A DNA stretch of 5,220 nucleotides from an uncultured Coriobacteriaceae bacterium. GTDB lineage: Bacteria > Actinomycetota > Coriobacteriia > Coriobacteriales > Atopobiaceae. Location of the stretch: contig CACXFF010000057.1 of assembly GCA_902766805.1 (NCBI GenBank), positions 1-5,220 on the forward strand, given 5' to 3'. The notes under the pieces were generated by a model, which was given only the letters and a program-made list of their open reading frames with translations, was not told the origin of the DNA and searched no databases. Positions 5,211 through 5,220 of the stretch are shown here, piece after piece; positions within the stretch are counted from its first letter, which is position 1; each line of letters opens with the position of its first letter. The position numbers and the translations under genes are program-made.

Positions 5211-5220
5211 ATGGAACCCA
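5211..5220 (+). CDS. Start of an unidentified gene (first three codons only)
   Basis: ATG GAA CCC (Met-Glu-Pro) follows a strong ribosome binding site and runs off the window edge. Nothing can be said of its product. Its place 121 bases downstream of nikR, on the same strand, makes it a candidate member of a metal-related locus, but that is position only. Confidence 0.55.

Overview
The window is GC-rich, with strong G/C preference at third codon positions and every recognisable gene on the + strand. Gene content and style suggest a high-GC Gram-positive bacterium, most plausibly one of the Coriobacteriia (Olsenella/Collinsella/Atopobium-like). That assignment is inferred from protein style and the split methionine synthase, not from a marker gene.

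Layout: (1) 2-394, the 3' end of metF (5,10-methylenetetrahydrofolate reductase), cut by the window edge. (2) 387-1136, overlapping the metF stop by 8 bases, a stand-alone protein resembling the reactivation (AdoMet-binding) domain of cobalamin-dependent methionine synthase, with a four-cysteine C-terminal motif. (3) 1137-1326, an intergenic region with a striking 35-base inverted repeat built from two copies of the palindrome TTGGTACCAA. (4) 1327-3936, metH encoding homocysteine, pterin and cobalamin modules but ending before any activation domain. (5) 3937-4068, a leader with a candidate -10 box, short repeats and a perfect hairpin just before the ribosome binding site. (6) 4069-4383, a small thioredoxin whose active site reads WCGLC rather than WCGPC. 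(7) 4384-4546, a terminator-like hairpin and short repeats. (8) 4547-5089, a NikR-type nickel-responsive ribbon-helix-helix regulator with an unusual histidine-rich tail. (9) 5090-5220, a spacer and the first ten bases of another gene behind a good ribosome binding site.

The first three genes form a functional unit. MetF makes 5-methyltetrahydrofolate. MetH uses its methyl group to convert homocysteine to methionine through cobalamin. The separate activation-domain protein presumably rescues MetH when its cobalamin oxidises to cob(II)alamin. The thioredoxin and NikR genes look like independent units. NikR would control nickel (or related metal) homeostasis, and its targets are not visible apart from the possible downstream gene.

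I see no mobile element, CRISPR array, RNA gene or clearly undescribed system. The points most worth a second look are the double-palindrome element upstream of metH, the His-rich NikR tail, the split MetH with its Cys motif, and the thioredoxin leader and active site.
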